A DNA stretch of 64,000 bases from Candidatus Nanopelagicales bacterium. Its GTDB lineage: Bacteria; Actinomycetota; Actinomycetes; S36-B12; GCA-2699445. The translations under genes and the position numbers were made by a program. Shown one piece after another: positions 1-7,928 of the stretch (position 1 is the first letter of the stretch; each line of letters begins with the position of its first letter). Under the pieces are notes generated by a model. That model did no database searches, was not told the origin of the DNA, and saw only the letters and a list, made by a program, of their open reading frames with translations. The stretch covers positions 1 through 64,000 of the forward strand of contig JBAOHO010000029.1 of assembly GCA_037045355.1 (NCBI GenBank). Direction: 5' to 3'.

Positions 1-5
1 GACAC

Positions 6-39
6 CGAGAAAACCCTTGTAAATCAAGGGTTTTTCTCG
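6..39. terminator. Hairpin at the left window edge
   Basis: A 14-bp arm (6-19) pairs with 25-39 around a 5-nt loop, with one extra T in the right arm, followed by a T-rich tail. Its layout closely resembles the hairpin that follows the tRNA-like fragment at 9901-9921. It may therefore be the terminator of a tRNA gene lying just outside the window, at the left border of the integrated element. Confidence 0.6.
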
Positions 40-335
40 TTTCTGGGGGCATTCATCGAACAGTCAGAATCGGGCGAGTGGAGTCACGAGTGGAGTCACG
101 GCCGCACGATCGATGGCCCGCCCGGTAGTCGAACGGCCCGTGACCATCACCACCCACGCTCCGCTCGACTCCAGCAGCGGCACCCGGTCACACTGGGCAG
201 GCATCTCCGGCTCGTCCCCCCGTTCGAGCCGGAGGTGCACTCATCTGTCGGCGGGTAGCGACAGCGGCCGACACCGGCCGACAGTCTCGGACCAAGGTCT
301 TGACCCGCCCCGCTTGAGCCCCTCACGGTGGCGGC

Positions 336-503
336 ATGGACACACTCATGCACGACGATCTCGCCCGGCTCATCGACGTTCACGCGGGCCGGGTCCTGAT
401 CGCCGACGCGCTGTCGCTCCTGGCGCTGAGTCCCGGCGAGGCCCGCGACCTGGCGGCGATCATCTCCGAGGCGGCGGCGGCGGCCGAGGACCCGGACTAC
501 TGA
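336..503 (+). CDS. Small acidic hypothetical protein (55 aa)
   Basis: This short ORF starts at ATG 336 (MDTLMHDDLARL) and ends at TGA 501-503. It is alanine- and leucine-rich with a predicted helical body and an acidic end (EDPDY). It is the only plausible plus-strand gene in the first 9.7 kb, where all other supported genes are on the minus strand. No good Shine-Dalgarno is visible. I do not recognise a family, and it could be a chance ORF in high-GC DNA. Confidence 0.35.
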   Translation: MDTLMHDDLARLIDVHAGRVLIADALSLLALSPGEARDLAAIISEAAAAAEDPDY

Positions 504-506
504 GCG

Positions 507-790
507 GCGGCCGTCCCGCTGTCGCTGGCGGTGGAGTCGGTGGGATTGCTTCGCGTACTCGGTACGCTAACCTTTCCGCCCCTCCCGAAGTTCTCCCCCG
601 CTTCCGCCTGCCGTCGCCGGGCGTCCTCGGCGTACATCGCGATCGCGCGCGCGGCCTTCCCGCTGTCGCTGGCGGTGGAGTCGGTGGGGACCTTACCGTA
701 CTCGGTACGGTAAGGTCCTCGGTCGGCGCGACGCCCGCTAACTGCCGTCGCCGGGCGTCCTCGGCGTACATCGCGATCGCGCGCGCGGCC
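507..790. repeat. Two-copy imperfect tandem repeat with internal palindromes
   Basis: Units 507-650 (144 bp) and 651-784 (134 bp) share a 5' block beginning gcggcc and a 3' block of about 45 bp, with diverged centres. Each centre holds a 15-mer palindrome of the form gtac-TCG-gtac (553-567 and 696-710). On the minus strand the shared block reads as the same short peptide twice (AARAIAMYAEDARRRQ). The repeat is therefore either a duplicated gene fragment or a duplicated control site. The stretch 504-930 holds no other gene I can support. Confidence 0.75.
688..718. promoter_or_regulatory. Perfect 14-bp inverted repeat, candidate operator
   Basis: Arms 688-701 and 705-718 are perfect complements around the 3-nt centre TCG. 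The core (696-710) is repeated in related form at 553-567 and, more distantly, at 827-841 (CGTTAC-TGA-GTAACG). Three related palindromes about 130-145 bp apart suggest binding sites for one dimeric protein, for example an element repressor or partition or replication protein. That role is inferred from symmetry only. Confidence 0.5.
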
Positions 791-930
791 ATGAGTGCGC
801 GCTGCGAGGCGGTCAGGCACCACTACCGTTACTGAGTAACGCTGGGCAGTTGCTCCGGGCGGCCGAATCGGCGGCCGTCGAGTCGATGGGCGATGCCGCG
901 ATGGACGCCTACTACCGGCCTGGCCGTAGG

Positions 931-1218
931 TCACCGTGACTCGCGGCTCGACCGCCGCATCATCTCCACGCGCTGCGTCGGGAGTAACCCGCCCCTGATC
1001 CCGTGCGGGGCGGCAGCGGTGCGGGACTCGACCGTCAGGGCATCGCTCAGGCAGTCGCCGATGACGTCGCAGCGGGCACACAAGGACAGCGCTTCGGCGA
1101 CGGCCCGCTTGGTCTGAATCGAGTAGAACGTGGCTTCGGTCTGCTCGTCGCTCATGCCGCGGCAGTGGGCGCGTTCCCACCAGCCGTGGGCCGGGTACGG
1201 CGGCACGGCGATCGTCAT
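931..1218 (-). CDS. WhiB-family iron-sulfur regulator
   Basis: This 95-aa protein carries the WhiB pattern: Cys19, then Cys47-x2-Cys50-x5-Cys56, the four ligands of a 4Fe-4S cluster, followed by a GIRGG turn (73-77) in place of the usual G[VI]WGG, and a basic C-terminus. WhiB proteins are actinobacterial redox-responsive transcription factors that often bind the sigma factor. The start ATG overlaps the stop of the upstream gene (ATGA at 1215-1218), implying translational coupling. WhiB genes are also common on actinophages and plasmids, which fits the mobile-element setting. The target genes cannot be read from the sequence. Confidence 0.85.
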   Translation of the reverse strand: MTIAVPPYPAHGWWERAHCRGMSDEQTEATFYSIQTKRAVAEALSLCARCDVIGDCLSDALTVESRTAAAPHGIRGGLLPTQRVEMMRRSSRESR

Positions 1219-1736
1219 GCATCCACCAGACGCCGCAGGTGCTCAAGTTCGCCCGGCCCGGTCCACGATCGACCGCAGGCCGGGCACTCGAGGCCGAAGC
1301 AGTAGCGCTGCGCGCGCAGCATGACGGCGGCGTCCTCGCACTCGAGGTCCGGGCACGGCACGATCCCGGGGCGGGTGTCGGAACCGTCGAGCGCCCGCAG
1401 CAGTCCGCGTCGGGCGTGGCGCAGATCGAGGACGGCCTCGGGCCACAAGTAGCCGCGCCAACGGCCGAGGCGGTGCAGAAGCGCCGGCACATTCGATGGT
1501 CCGTCGTGGCGTAGTCCGTGGGCGATGGACACCTGGGCGACCAGGGCGCGCACCGCGGCCTCGGCGTCGAGTCGGGCGGCGAGCACGGACAGCGGTTGCG
1601 GCGGTTCGGACTGCTTCTGGGTGCGCGATCGCAACCCGGACATGTCGCCGATCGGGCGGCGGGGCAGCACTGACTCCGATTCGCTGCGAATCCACGCAGC
1701 AGCCAGGTGGTCGATCTCCTCGGCGATGTCGTGCAA
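1215..1736 (-). CDS. Hypothetical zinc-finger-like protein
   Basis: This 173-aa protein uses a TTG start at 1736 supported by an upstream AAGGGA ribosome-binding site. Near the C-terminus it has a CPDLEC segment and then CPACGRSW, a possible treble-clef or zinc-ribbon pair. The body is helical and arginine-rich. It overlaps the downstream WhiB gene by 4 bp, so both are probably made from one transcript. I recognise no named family. The cysteine knuckles suggest a small nucleic-acid-binding accessory protein, which is an inference. Confidence 0.6.
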   Translation of the reverse strand: MHDIAEEIDHLAAAWIRSESESVLPRRPIGDMSGLRSRTQKQSEPPQPLSVLAARLDAEAAVRALVAQVSIAHGLRHDGPSNVPALLHRLGRWRGYLWPEAVLDLRHARRGLLRALDGSDTRPGIVPCPDLECEDAAVMLRAQRYCFGLECPACGRSWTGPGELEHLRRLVDA

Positions 1737-1758
1737 CGGGTCGTCCCTTCAGGTGAAG

Positions 1759-1833
1759 GTCCGGCGGTCCTCGGCCCCGGGGCTCTGCGCGGGGAGGATT
1801 CCGCGCCGCGTTCCTCCGCGAGGACCGCCGGAC
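1759..1833. promoter_or_regulatory. Long inverted repeat between genes
   Basis: Arms 1759-1773 and 1819-1833 are a perfect 15-bp inverted repeat (gtccggcggtcctcg and its complement) separated by 45 bp, with partial further pairing inside. It fills the gap between the 53-aa gene ending at 1844 and the TTG start at 1736. A transcript would fold into a long stem just before the AAGGGA site, so attenuation or RNA processing is possible. Confidence 0.5.
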
Positions 1834-1843
1834 GTTCGTGGGG

Positions 1844-2005
1844 CTACCGGCGGCGGACCGCGGCAGCCAGTTTCATCGGTTCGCTGTCAGGGTCGGGTGC
1901 GGCCCGGCCTTGCAGCCGTCGCACGGCCAGAGCCAACTCCTCCGGGCTCGGTGCCCTGTCCTCGGTGTTGTCCTGATCGCGGTCGGGTTCGTCGTTCTCG
2001 CTCAT
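1844..2005 (-). CDS. Small acidic hypothetical protein (53 aa)
   Basis: The ORF begins at ATG 2005 (MSENDEPDRDQD) inside the stop of the upstream gene (ATGA, 2002-2005) and ends at TAG 1844-1846. The N-terminal half is strongly acidic and the C-terminal half (LALAVRRLQGR) is basic and helical. The stop-start overlap with its neighbour is the best evidence that it is real. I recognise no domain. Confidence 0.55.
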   Translation of the reverse strand: MSENDEPDRDQDNTEDRAPSPEELALAVRRLQGRAAPDPDSEPMKLAAAVRRR

Positions 2006-2653
2006 GCGGGCACCTCCTGATCCTCGGTCGCCACTTCGGAGTTGACCGCAGTACAGTACGCCGCCAGCCAGTCGGGTTTGTCGTCTCCGGCCATGCGGGC
2101 GTTCGCCAGGTGCGTCGACGCCCTCGAGATCAGCGGACCGCTCAGGCCCAGGGTCGCCACCGTGTCATCGAGCAGTTGCTCGGCCGTGTCCATCGCCGCC
2201 ACGGCCTGCCGGACCAGTGCCTCGGCCTGCCCGACCCGCTGGGCGGCCGCTTCCCGGGCCTGCGGTGAGGCGATCGCGCGATCGACCCGCACGGTCAAGG
2301 CGGCGACGCTTCGCTTGAGGGTCGAGTCGAGCCGGTTGGCGGCCAGCCTCAAGTCCCGCAACCTGGCGATGACGTCGGTCGGGAAGTGGGCGGCGTACTT
2401 CGGCTCGTCGAGCAGATGCAGCGACGTCACGCCCGCCTCGCTGGCCGCCTGGCCGTAGGCGGATCGCGCCTGCACGGTAGGCGTCCCGCGCGGTCAAGGC
2501 CGCGCCGAGCGCTTGGACCAACTCGGGGTCGGTGTTCCAGTGCTCGACACCGGCGAGGAATGTGATCCGCGCGGCGAAACTCTGCGATGGGTGCAGCCCG
2601 GTCAGGTCATCGACGGCGAGGGTCGCGGGGGGTCGTTTCGTTCTTGTGGTCAT
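2002..2653 (-). CDS. Helical hypothetical protein, frameshifted
   Basis: The start is ATG 2653 (MTTRTKRPPATLAVDD). The N-terminal frame continues to about residue 60 (TARDAYR) and then leaves frame near 2470-2477. The downstream frame resumes with an alanine-rich, probably coiled-coil protein (EAAAQRVGQAEALVRQ) that ends at TGA 2002. One missing base would join the halves into a single protein of about 216 aa. I recognise no family. The coil and small size recall phage scaffold or accessory proteins, but that is not demonstrated. The upstream DNA is a simple repeat. Confidence 0.5.
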
Positions 2654-2709
2654 GGTTTCGTTCTTTCGTTCGTTCGGTTGGTCGGTTCGGTGGTCGGTTC
2701 GGTTCGGCT
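2654..2709. repeat. Low-complexity ttcg/ggttcgg repeat
   Basis: A run of short imperfect repeats built from ttcg, ttcggtt and ggtcggttcgg lies directly upstream of the minus-strand ATG at 2653. On the transcript it is a CGAA/CCGAACCGA-rich leader with little chance to fold. It may simply be replication slippage. Confidence 0.6.
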
Positions 2710-2792
2710 TACATCACGGCATCGCCCCCGGGTGGACGTCTGGTGGCCGCAGCCCACGGGCACGAGCACGAGCCAGCCCGGCGCGGCGTTGC

Positions 2793-3224
2793 CTACTCCG
2801 CATAGCCGCGCCCGCCCACTCGTGGGCGGTGGTCCACCAGTGGTTCCTCCGTCGATCCGGGTGCACCGGTGTCGTCGGCATCGAGGTGCACCGACCGCCG
2901 GGCGGATTCCGTGGCGAGCAGGGCATCGCACAGCAGTCGAAACTCCCGTGAGTGCTTGTCGCGGTGACTCGGTGACTTCGAGCGGTCCTGTGCCTCGTTC
3001 AGGACGTATCCGGCGGCGACCGCCAGGGACCAGTCGCTCGGTTGGTAGTGCGCCGCCTGCGGTGACGTCCGCAGCGACTGGACCCACGACCGCCCCGGGT
3101 CGGCCAGGTCGGCAGGCAGTCGCGGCAGGGGCGTGGGGCCGGGTGACGTCACGACGACGCGGCGCTGGCCGGATCGGTTCGGCTGGCGGGCTTTGCTGCC
3201 GGGCTTGGGGGTTGGGCTGGGCAT
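2793..3224 (-). CDS. Phage terminase small subunit-like protein
   Basis: This 143-aa protein starts at ATG 3224 behind a strong GGAAGG site. The N-terminus (MPSPTPKPGSKARQ) is basic and proline-rich, as in actinophage small terminases. The middle (SWVQSLRTSPQAAHYQPSDW) resembles their W..SP..A.....D segment, and the end (LLATESARRSVHLD) resembles the LM.TEG.RRRARI tail. The small subunit recognises packaging sites on phage DNA. No large subunit, portal or capsid gene is present in the window. The match is from family memory only; an unrelated basic protein is possible. Confidence 0.4.
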   Translation of the reverse strand: MPSPTPKPGSKARQPNRSGQRRVVVTSPGPTPLPRLPADLADPGRSWVQSLRTSPQAAHYQPSDWSLAVAAGYVLNEAQDRSKSPSHRDKHSREFRLLCDALLATESARRSVHLDADDTGAPGSTEEPLVDHRPRVGGRGYAE

Positions 3225-3951
3225 CTTCGGGTGTTCCTTCCGGGTAGGTACTTGAACGGTTGAGGTCGGCGGCTTGCATCGACCCTTGTGGCCAGTGCGC
3301 GGTGGGGGGCGGGGGCTCGGCGGGCGGGGGTATCCCCCGCCCCTTCGGGGGGGCGAAGCGACGAACCGCGGGGCCTCGAGGTCGACCGCCGGGGCGGGTC
3401 GACGGCGAGGCCGAGGCGGCAGCCAGACCATGGTCTGCACGGCGTCCTCGAGGACCACGGGCAGCCATGTCCAGGCCGATGTCGGACGCCGAGGCGCATC
3501 GAGGAACCGTCGAGCCTCCGCGGCGTGGGTCGCACTGTCGTTCGGCGTCGATTCCCGCCCCGATCTCGAGGTGGTCGCGGGGCGGTGTCGGACCGTGGTG
3601 GTAGCAGTCCACCGGCAGTCCGCGGGCCGGGCAGCGGTCCTGAACCGTCGCCGAGGACGCACAGATACCGGCGCCGTGATCGGTCGCGGATCGTGATTCG
3701 TGTGCAAGGTGATGACCACCACCACCGTGCCGGTCGTGCTCGTGGTCGTGATCGTTCGCGGCGGCCGTGGTCGCGGTGTTCGCTTGGCTCGAGGTCCTCG
3801 AGTCGAGTCGCTCGACCGCCGCGGCCTCGCGGCCCGCTTCGACACAGATGCCCCGCGCGTGCCTCTGGTGGCGACGCAGGAGCGATCGGGAGCAGAGGCC
3901 GGGACCATCACCCCGGTCGGGCTCCCATCGCTCTCAGGGCGGTGCGGGAGG
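3225..3951. other. Unresolved stretch between terminase-like and zinc-finger genes
   Basis: This 727-bp stretch has long open frames in several phases on the minus strand, but none is continuous with a good start. Fragments such as ARRFLDAPRRPTSAWTWLP look protein-like and switch frame near 3400-3560. A gene damaged by indels, perhaps the nuclease often found beside terminases, is possible, but I cannot see a convincing HNH motif. Confidence 0.3.
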
Positions 3952-4206
3952 TCATGGCCGCCGTTTCCCTTGGCGGTGCCGTCTCCACGCCGGGTGTGAG
4001 GCTTCGACGGGGAACGTGGCCACGACCGCAGCGCAGTCCGAGCAGGGCGCGTGTTCCAGCCGGGAGAAACCGATCTGGCGGCCCCACGCGGCCTGACTGG
4101 CGCAGCGGTGGCACAAGCCGTCGCGCTTGTAGTGGTTCTTTGTGACGTCCCATGTGCGGGTCTCGGACATGGTTTCCGGCCTCTCGGCCTTGGGTTTGTT
4201 CCTCAT
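3952..4206 (-). CDS. Small four-cysteine zinc-ribbon-like protein
   Basis: This 84-aa ORF starts at ATG 4206 behind AGGAGA. It contains CHRC (about residues 32-35) and, twenty residues on, CSDC, a likely zinc-binding pair, in the context NHYKRDGLCHRCASQAAWG. Similar short zinc-ribbon proteins are common in actinobacterial phages and integrative elements and are of unknown function. The strong ribosome-binding site and the cysteine pairs support it as a real gene. Confidence 0.6.
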   Translation of the reverse strand: MRNKPKAERPETMSETRTWDVTKNHYKRDGLCHRCASQAAWGRQIGFSRLEHAPCSDCAAVVATFPVEASHPAWRRHRQGKRRP

Positions 4207-4345
4207 CGTGGGTGTCTCCTGTCGTCGTCGGGAATGGCTCTCGGTCGCGAATCAGATGTGGGCCCTGGCTCGGGGGGTACCGGAACTACCCGGAAAGGCC
4301 CAGGGCGTTGCTCGTGGTCGTTGCGGGAGACCGCGACGGGGCATC

Positions 4346-4674
4346 TCATGGCGCCTCACCCGGCCCGGGCCAGACGTAGGCGCGGCGCACACGCGGGACC
4401 CCGCCGATCTCGTGGGACTTGTGCAGCAGTCCCGCGGCGACTCCGGCGTGGATCAAGTGGTCGGCCGTCTTGTCGGCCAGGCCGCACGCGGTCGGCGAGG
4501 ATCTCGCGCAGTTCCACGGCGCTGATTCCGGGCTCGGCGTCGACCTGGCGCACGATCGTGTCCCAGGCGGCGGACAGGCGCGGGGCTCTCTTCGGGTCGC
4601 GCTCACCGGCGACGATCCGATCAGCCACGGTCCGCCGGGGGGCTCGGCCGCAGGTGGGGCAGCGGCGTGGTCAT
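4346..4674 (-). CDS. Zinc-ribbon plus winged-helix protein, frameshifted
   Basis: The probable start is ATG 4674 (MTTP), overlapping the upstream stop. The next coherent frame reads CPTCGRAPRRTVADRIV and then a helix-turn-helix-like part (WDTIVRQVDAEPGISAVEL). After about 4485 the frame changes again to LADKTADHLIHAGVAAGLL, the expected recognition-helix and wing region, ending at 4346. Two single-base shifts separate the parts. A small DNA-binding regulator is the likely ancestral product; it may no longer be functional unless the shifts are sequence errors. Confidence 0.45.
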
Positions 4675-4964
4675 GAGCCGGCCTCGGTGGGGGCGATCAC
4701 GGATTCGATCTGGACCGCTGCGCCGTCGATCATGCTGGCCGCGTACATCCCGGCCACTGACGCTCGGGGAGCAACGGCGCTGCACAGCCGGTCGCCGTTG
4801 AATACCAGCAGGGCTCCCGCTGCGGTGGTGGCGTGTCGATCCGGTCGGCGAACAGGTAGCAGTCCCGCCCGTCCGGCAGGACAGAGGTTCCAGCGACTGC
4901 CTCCGAAACGGGTCGCCAGGTCGCCACGGTCGATGGACCAAGGCATCGGGTCAGGTGTCGTCAT
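4671..4964 (-). CDS. Hypothetical protein, frameshifted
   Basis: The start is ATG 4964 (MTTPDPMPWSIDRGD) behind GAGAGGAA. The first frame is coherent to about SRWNL. A second frame (VLPDGRDCYLFADRIDT) fits the middle, and the original frame returns for the end (LVFNGDRLCSAVAP). Two compensating indels are the simplest reading. It overlaps the next gene by 4 bp. The family is not recognised. Confidence 0.4.
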   Translation of the reverse strand: MTTPDPMPWSIDRGDLATRFGGSRWNLCPAGRAGLLPVRRPDRHATTAAGALLVFNGDRLCSAVAPRASVAGMYAASMIDGAAVQIESVIAPTEAGS

Positions 4965-5041
4965 GAGGGGTTCCTCTCGTGGTGGGGTGGCAGTGGTGAG
5001 ACAGACGCCCGCGCGGATCGAGGCGGCGTGTCGGCGGTAGG

Positions 5042-5597
5042 TCACGACTCGCGTTCGGGTCGGGCCGGTGGCGAGGACGATCTCTCCAGTCCGGAGACCA
5101 TTCGCCGGCGCAGCCGGTGCCCGCAGCCGTGGTGGCGTCCCAGGCACGAGCACACGCATTCGGTCCCCAGTGCCTCACGGCAGGCGGCGTGGCAGCGCTC
5201 GATGGTGCGGTGCTCGGTGATGACCACGACGCTGCCGTGGTCGCGTCCCAGGGCATCGACCACGGTCGGGAAGTGACGGCGGTGCATCGTCCAGTAGCGC
5301 CCGGTCCAAGCCAGGGCCGAGCGCTTCCACGATCAGGTCGCGCAAGCGGTTTCGGTTGCTCGCGGCGTAGGGCAGGCTCACCCGCAGGTCGCCGGTGACG
5401 GGTCGATAGACGGCGGCGGTCACGGTTGCCGCCGGTTGTCGTCGGCGTGCTCTGACGCAGCGGCGGGTCCACGGATCGAGCAGCGGCTCGACGAACGCCT
5501 CGCAGTCGCGGTGCTCGCATCGGCGCGTGACCACGACGTCGAGCGGATCGCGTGGTGAGCCGCCCGCGTTCCACAGCGGTGCCAGCCGATAGGCCAA
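5042..5597 (-). CDS. Cysteine-rich hypothetical protein, frameshifted
   Basis: The upstream frame (TTG start at 5597, MAYRLAPLWNAGG) contains CEHRDC and runs to about 5290. The downstream frame then carries a dense cysteine/histidine cluster (CHAACREALGTECVCSCLG, then HHGCGHRL) and ends at 5042. One indel near 5285 separates them. The cluster looks like a metal-binding module of the kind seen in actinophage accessory proteins. The true start may lie further upstream, because protein-like sequence continues in another frame to about 5722. Confidence 0.4.
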
Positions 5598-5722
5598 CGG
5601 CTCCCGCTCGCGCCTGAGAGCCGTCGAGCGGCTCCGGGCCTAGGCAATGACCCTCGGGTTGGCTCCTGTCGGTCGCTCCTAGGTCGTTGCGGGAGGGCGG
5701 GAAACGGCATCTGCGCGGTCAT

Positions 5723-6007
5723 TGGCCGGCCTGCCCACTCGTCCCAGACCGCGGCCAGCTCCGCGCAGGACGCGGGCGAGGACCGCCATGGTGACGGTCC
5801 AGCGGGACGGGATCGGTCCGCAGCGACCAAGTGGATTCCGTCCCGCTGCCAGGACCGCTTCCGACGGCGATCGAGCAGCCCGGGCGGGGAAGTCCGGGCT
5901 CTGATCGCCCGGGTCCCACTTCGAATCGGTGGTCAGCGTGGATAGCTCACGCAAGCCTCGCCCGCGATCAGGCACAGGGCGGAGTCGTCGTCCAAGTCCA
6001 CCGGACT
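5723..6007. other. Gap with only fragmentary coding signal
   Basis: On the minus strand a 22-codon ORF (GTG at about 6000, MDLDDDSALCLIAGEA) directly follows the stop of the rep-like gene. Another frame reads ELAAVWDEWAGRP toward 5722. Neither is long enough to call. These may be remains of one disrupted gene. Confidence 0.25.
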
Positions 6008-6961
6008 TCAGATCGCGACATCCGCCGGGAACCGCCCCAGGGCGTCGAGTGCAGCATCTGCCGATCCGCCGTGGTCCTTGGCGAAGGTCTCGATCGAGGT
6101 CTGGACCTCCTCGGGGATTGCGCGCGGCGGTCCGACTACGGCTCTCGGGTCCCGCTCGATCAGGTCACAGCGAATCCCCGTGGCCAGATGGCGGCTGCGC
6201 GAGGCGGCCTGCGGGCGGTCCGGTTCTGGCCAGGTGGCGGCAGCGGTCCTCAAGTGGGCCACGGTTCGTCCGAGTGCTTCGGCCTCGGCCCACGCTTCGA
6301 CCAGATCGGGCTCTTCCGCGTGCCAGCCGGTCCACGACAAGGCTTCGCGCAGCGTGGACTCGACGCGGGCGGGGATTCTTGGCGCAGCACTCCGCGCGTC
6401 AGCGCGGGAGTGCGGAGCGACAGTCGAGTCCGTCCGTCCTTCCGTCCGGACTGATTCCATTAGTGACACCCCGGGGTGACACATAGGTGGACACATAGGT
6501 GGACACTTCGCCGGTTTCGGACTCATCCGAAGTGACACCCCGGGGTGACACTTCGTCAGTATTGGAAGTGACACCCCGGGGTGACACTTTGCCAGAGTCC
6601 AACAGGCCCACTGCGCGGGCCAGGTCGGGCAGGACGCGGTACTTCGTGGCGCGATGTTGACGCCCTACGCGCTCGATCAGACCGAGGGCCTCAAGCGCGT
6701 ACAGGGAACTCCACCACGCGGGTCCGCGAGCACCCCGACCTTCTCGGCGATGTAGCCCGATCCCTGCCAGATCAGACACTCCGAATCGACGTAGTTCGCC
6801 AGGTAGGACAGCACTGCCCATGCCCAGAACCGGGTCGCCGGGCGGCCGCCGCTAGACCGAGGCGGCATCTCGGCGGGGAGCATCGCCGCGCCACCGTTCA
6901 GGTACAGGGCGTCGAGCAGTGACGACGCGACGCGCGGCCGGCCGTGCGGCGGCGTGCTCAT
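6008..6961 (-). CDS. Replication-initiator-like winged-helix protein, frameshifted
   Basis: The start is ATG 6961, inside the ATGA overlap with the upstream gene. The N-terminal frame (FWAWAVLSYLANYVDSE, then GSGYIAEKVGVL) and the next frame (SLYALEALGLIERVGRQHRA) together form a winged helix-turn-helix of the kind at the front of phage and plasmid initiators. A linker with repeated VSPRGVT follows, and a helical C-terminal part is read in a third frame to 6008. Shifts fall near 6720 and 6420. The linker DNA holds three palindromic repeats, the layout of an origin lying inside an initiator gene. Rep function is inferred. Confidence 0.45.
6462..6587. repeat. Three palindromic iterons inside the rep-like gene
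   Basis: The 21-mer agtgacaccccggggtgacac occurs at 6462-6482, 6531-6551 and 6567-6587. Each contains the perfect 12-bp palindrome CACCCCGGGGTG. Between the first and second copies a 12-bp unit (acataggtggac) is also tandemly repeated (6481-6506). In the reading frame they encode VSPRGVT repeats and VSTYVSTY. Identical DNA, not just identical peptide, is conserved between copies, which points to a protein-binding site such as a replication origin. Confidence 0.7.
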
Positions 6962-7293
6962 GAGACATCCAGCCACGGGAAGGTGATCGCCTTGATTCGC
7001 CCGCGACCCGCGTCGGGCCGTTCGGCGACCCGGCCAGCGGCCAGTGCAGCAGCGTGGACGTTGCGTACCGACCGGCGGTCGAGCCGCAGGCGGTCGGCGA
7101 TCGCGCGCACGGATCCGCGGGATTCCTCGGTGTCCGGGTTCCAGAGGTAGGCGTGCTGCTCGGCGTATCGCAGCACGCGGTCCAGCCCAACTCGATGCGC
7201 CGCCAGGACGTCCGGATCGGGCATCGGAAACTCACCGGACAGCAGACGGTCCAGCGGCTCGGTCATCCCCGGGCCGGCCGTGCGGCGGTTCAT
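6958..7293 (-). CDS. Helix-turn-helix hypothetical protein
   Basis: This 111-aa protein starts at ATG 7293 (MNRRTAGPGMTEPLDR). The segment SVRAIADRLRLDRRSVRNVH (about 60-80) is a clear helix-turn-helix, followed by HAAALAAGRVAERPDAGRGR as a wing-like basic stretch. It overlaps the genes on both sides by 4 bp (7290-7293 and 6958-6961), so the cluster is translationally coupled. It is probably a DNA-binding regulator or replication accessory protein of the element; the exact role is not visible. Confidence 0.6.
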   Translation of the reverse strand: MNRRTAGPGMTEPLDRLLSGEFPMPDPDVLAAHRVGLDRVLRYAEQHAYLWNPDTEESRGSVRAIADRLRLDRRSVRNVHAAALAAGRVAERPDAGRGRIKAITFPWLDVS

Positions 7294-7679
7294 GTGTGGT
7301 CCAGAGCATCGAGGCTTGCCCGTGCCACGCACGCCAGCAGCGCCGTCGCTTCCGGCAGGGTCACCTCCACGGGTGTCCTTGGGCCGCAGTCGACCCCGGT
7401 GTTCGGCCCCGAGTTGACCGTGGCCAGCAGCGTCCCCGCGGCCGAGTAGGCCGGCGCCCGCTGTCGGGCAGGTCTCCCGGCGTGGTCACGGTGAACAGCA
7501 GGGTCCGTGCCCCCGTGGGGCCGATGGCCCGAGGCTGTGGTGGCAGCCGCCGTGAGGGCCTCGAGGACACCGGCCACGTCGGCAAACAGGAACAGGCGGC
7601 GGGTGGTGGCGAGATCGAGCATGAGGGTGGGAGTGGCGAGAGTGACAGCCACCAGCCGATCGGTGAGGGCGGCGCTCAT
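7290..7679 (-). CDS. Hypothetical protein
   Basis: This 129-aa reading frame starts at ATG 7679, overlapping the upstream stop (ATGA). The ends (MSAALTDRLVAVTLATP and PVEVTLPEATALLACVAR) look like ordinary protein. The centre (about 7450-7510) is less convincing in this frame and reads better as TGARTLLFTVTTPGDLP in another, so two compensating indels are possible. It is hydrophobic and alanine-rich with no recognised domain. Confidence 0.45.
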   Translation of the reverse strand: MSAALTDRLVAVTLATPTLMLDLATTRRLFLFADVAGVLEALTAAATTASGHRPHGGTDPAVHRDHAGRPARQRAPAYSAAGTLLATVNSGPNTGVDCGPRTPVEVTLPEATALLACVARASLDALDHT

Positions 7680-7858
7680 GCCGGCTCTCCCACGCCCGCG
7701 CACGCCTCGGCGAACTGGCGGACCCGGGTCAGGGCGTCGTCGCCGATGGTGCGGTTCGGCCAGGCTCGCGCGATCGCCAGGCCCACGGCGTGGACGTACT
7801 CGCGCAGTTCGGGGACGGTGCCGGCGTCAGCGGTGACCGTGGCGAACAGCCCCGCCAC
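7676..7858 (-). CDS. Small hypothetical protein (60 aa or longer)
   Basis: The frame from GTG 7858 reads AGLFATVTADAGTVPELREY and continues into a helical end with IARAWPNRTIGDDALTRV. Upstream codons remain protein-like (LSDTLSGQLLDVLGITSRD) to about 7920, so the true start is probably earlier and may be hidden by an indel or be a rare start codon. The stop overlaps the next ATG. No domain is recognised. Confidence 0.4.
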   Translation of the reverse strand: MAGLFATVTADAGTVPELREYVHAVGLAIARAWPNRTIGDDALTRVRQFAEACAGVGEPA

Positions 7859-7928
7859 GGAATCTCTCGAGGTGATCCCGAGGACGTCCAGCAGTTGACC
7901 GGAGAGCGTGTCGCTCAGCGCCGCCGGA

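Noticed and set aside
497..1492. 331-codon minus-strand ORF across the WhiB gene and tandem repeat
   Set aside because: It runs antisense or out of frame to the well-supported WhiB and zinc-finger genes and has arginine/proline-rich shadow composition.
2650..3612. 320-codon minus-strand ORF overlapping the terminase-like gene
   Set aside because: The 2793-3224 frame has a strong ribosome-binding site and better composition; this frame is a shadow over most of its length.
6462..6587. Possible CRISPR array
   Set aside because: Repeats are 21 bp with unequal spacing (69 and 36 bp), lie in a coding frame and have no cas genes.
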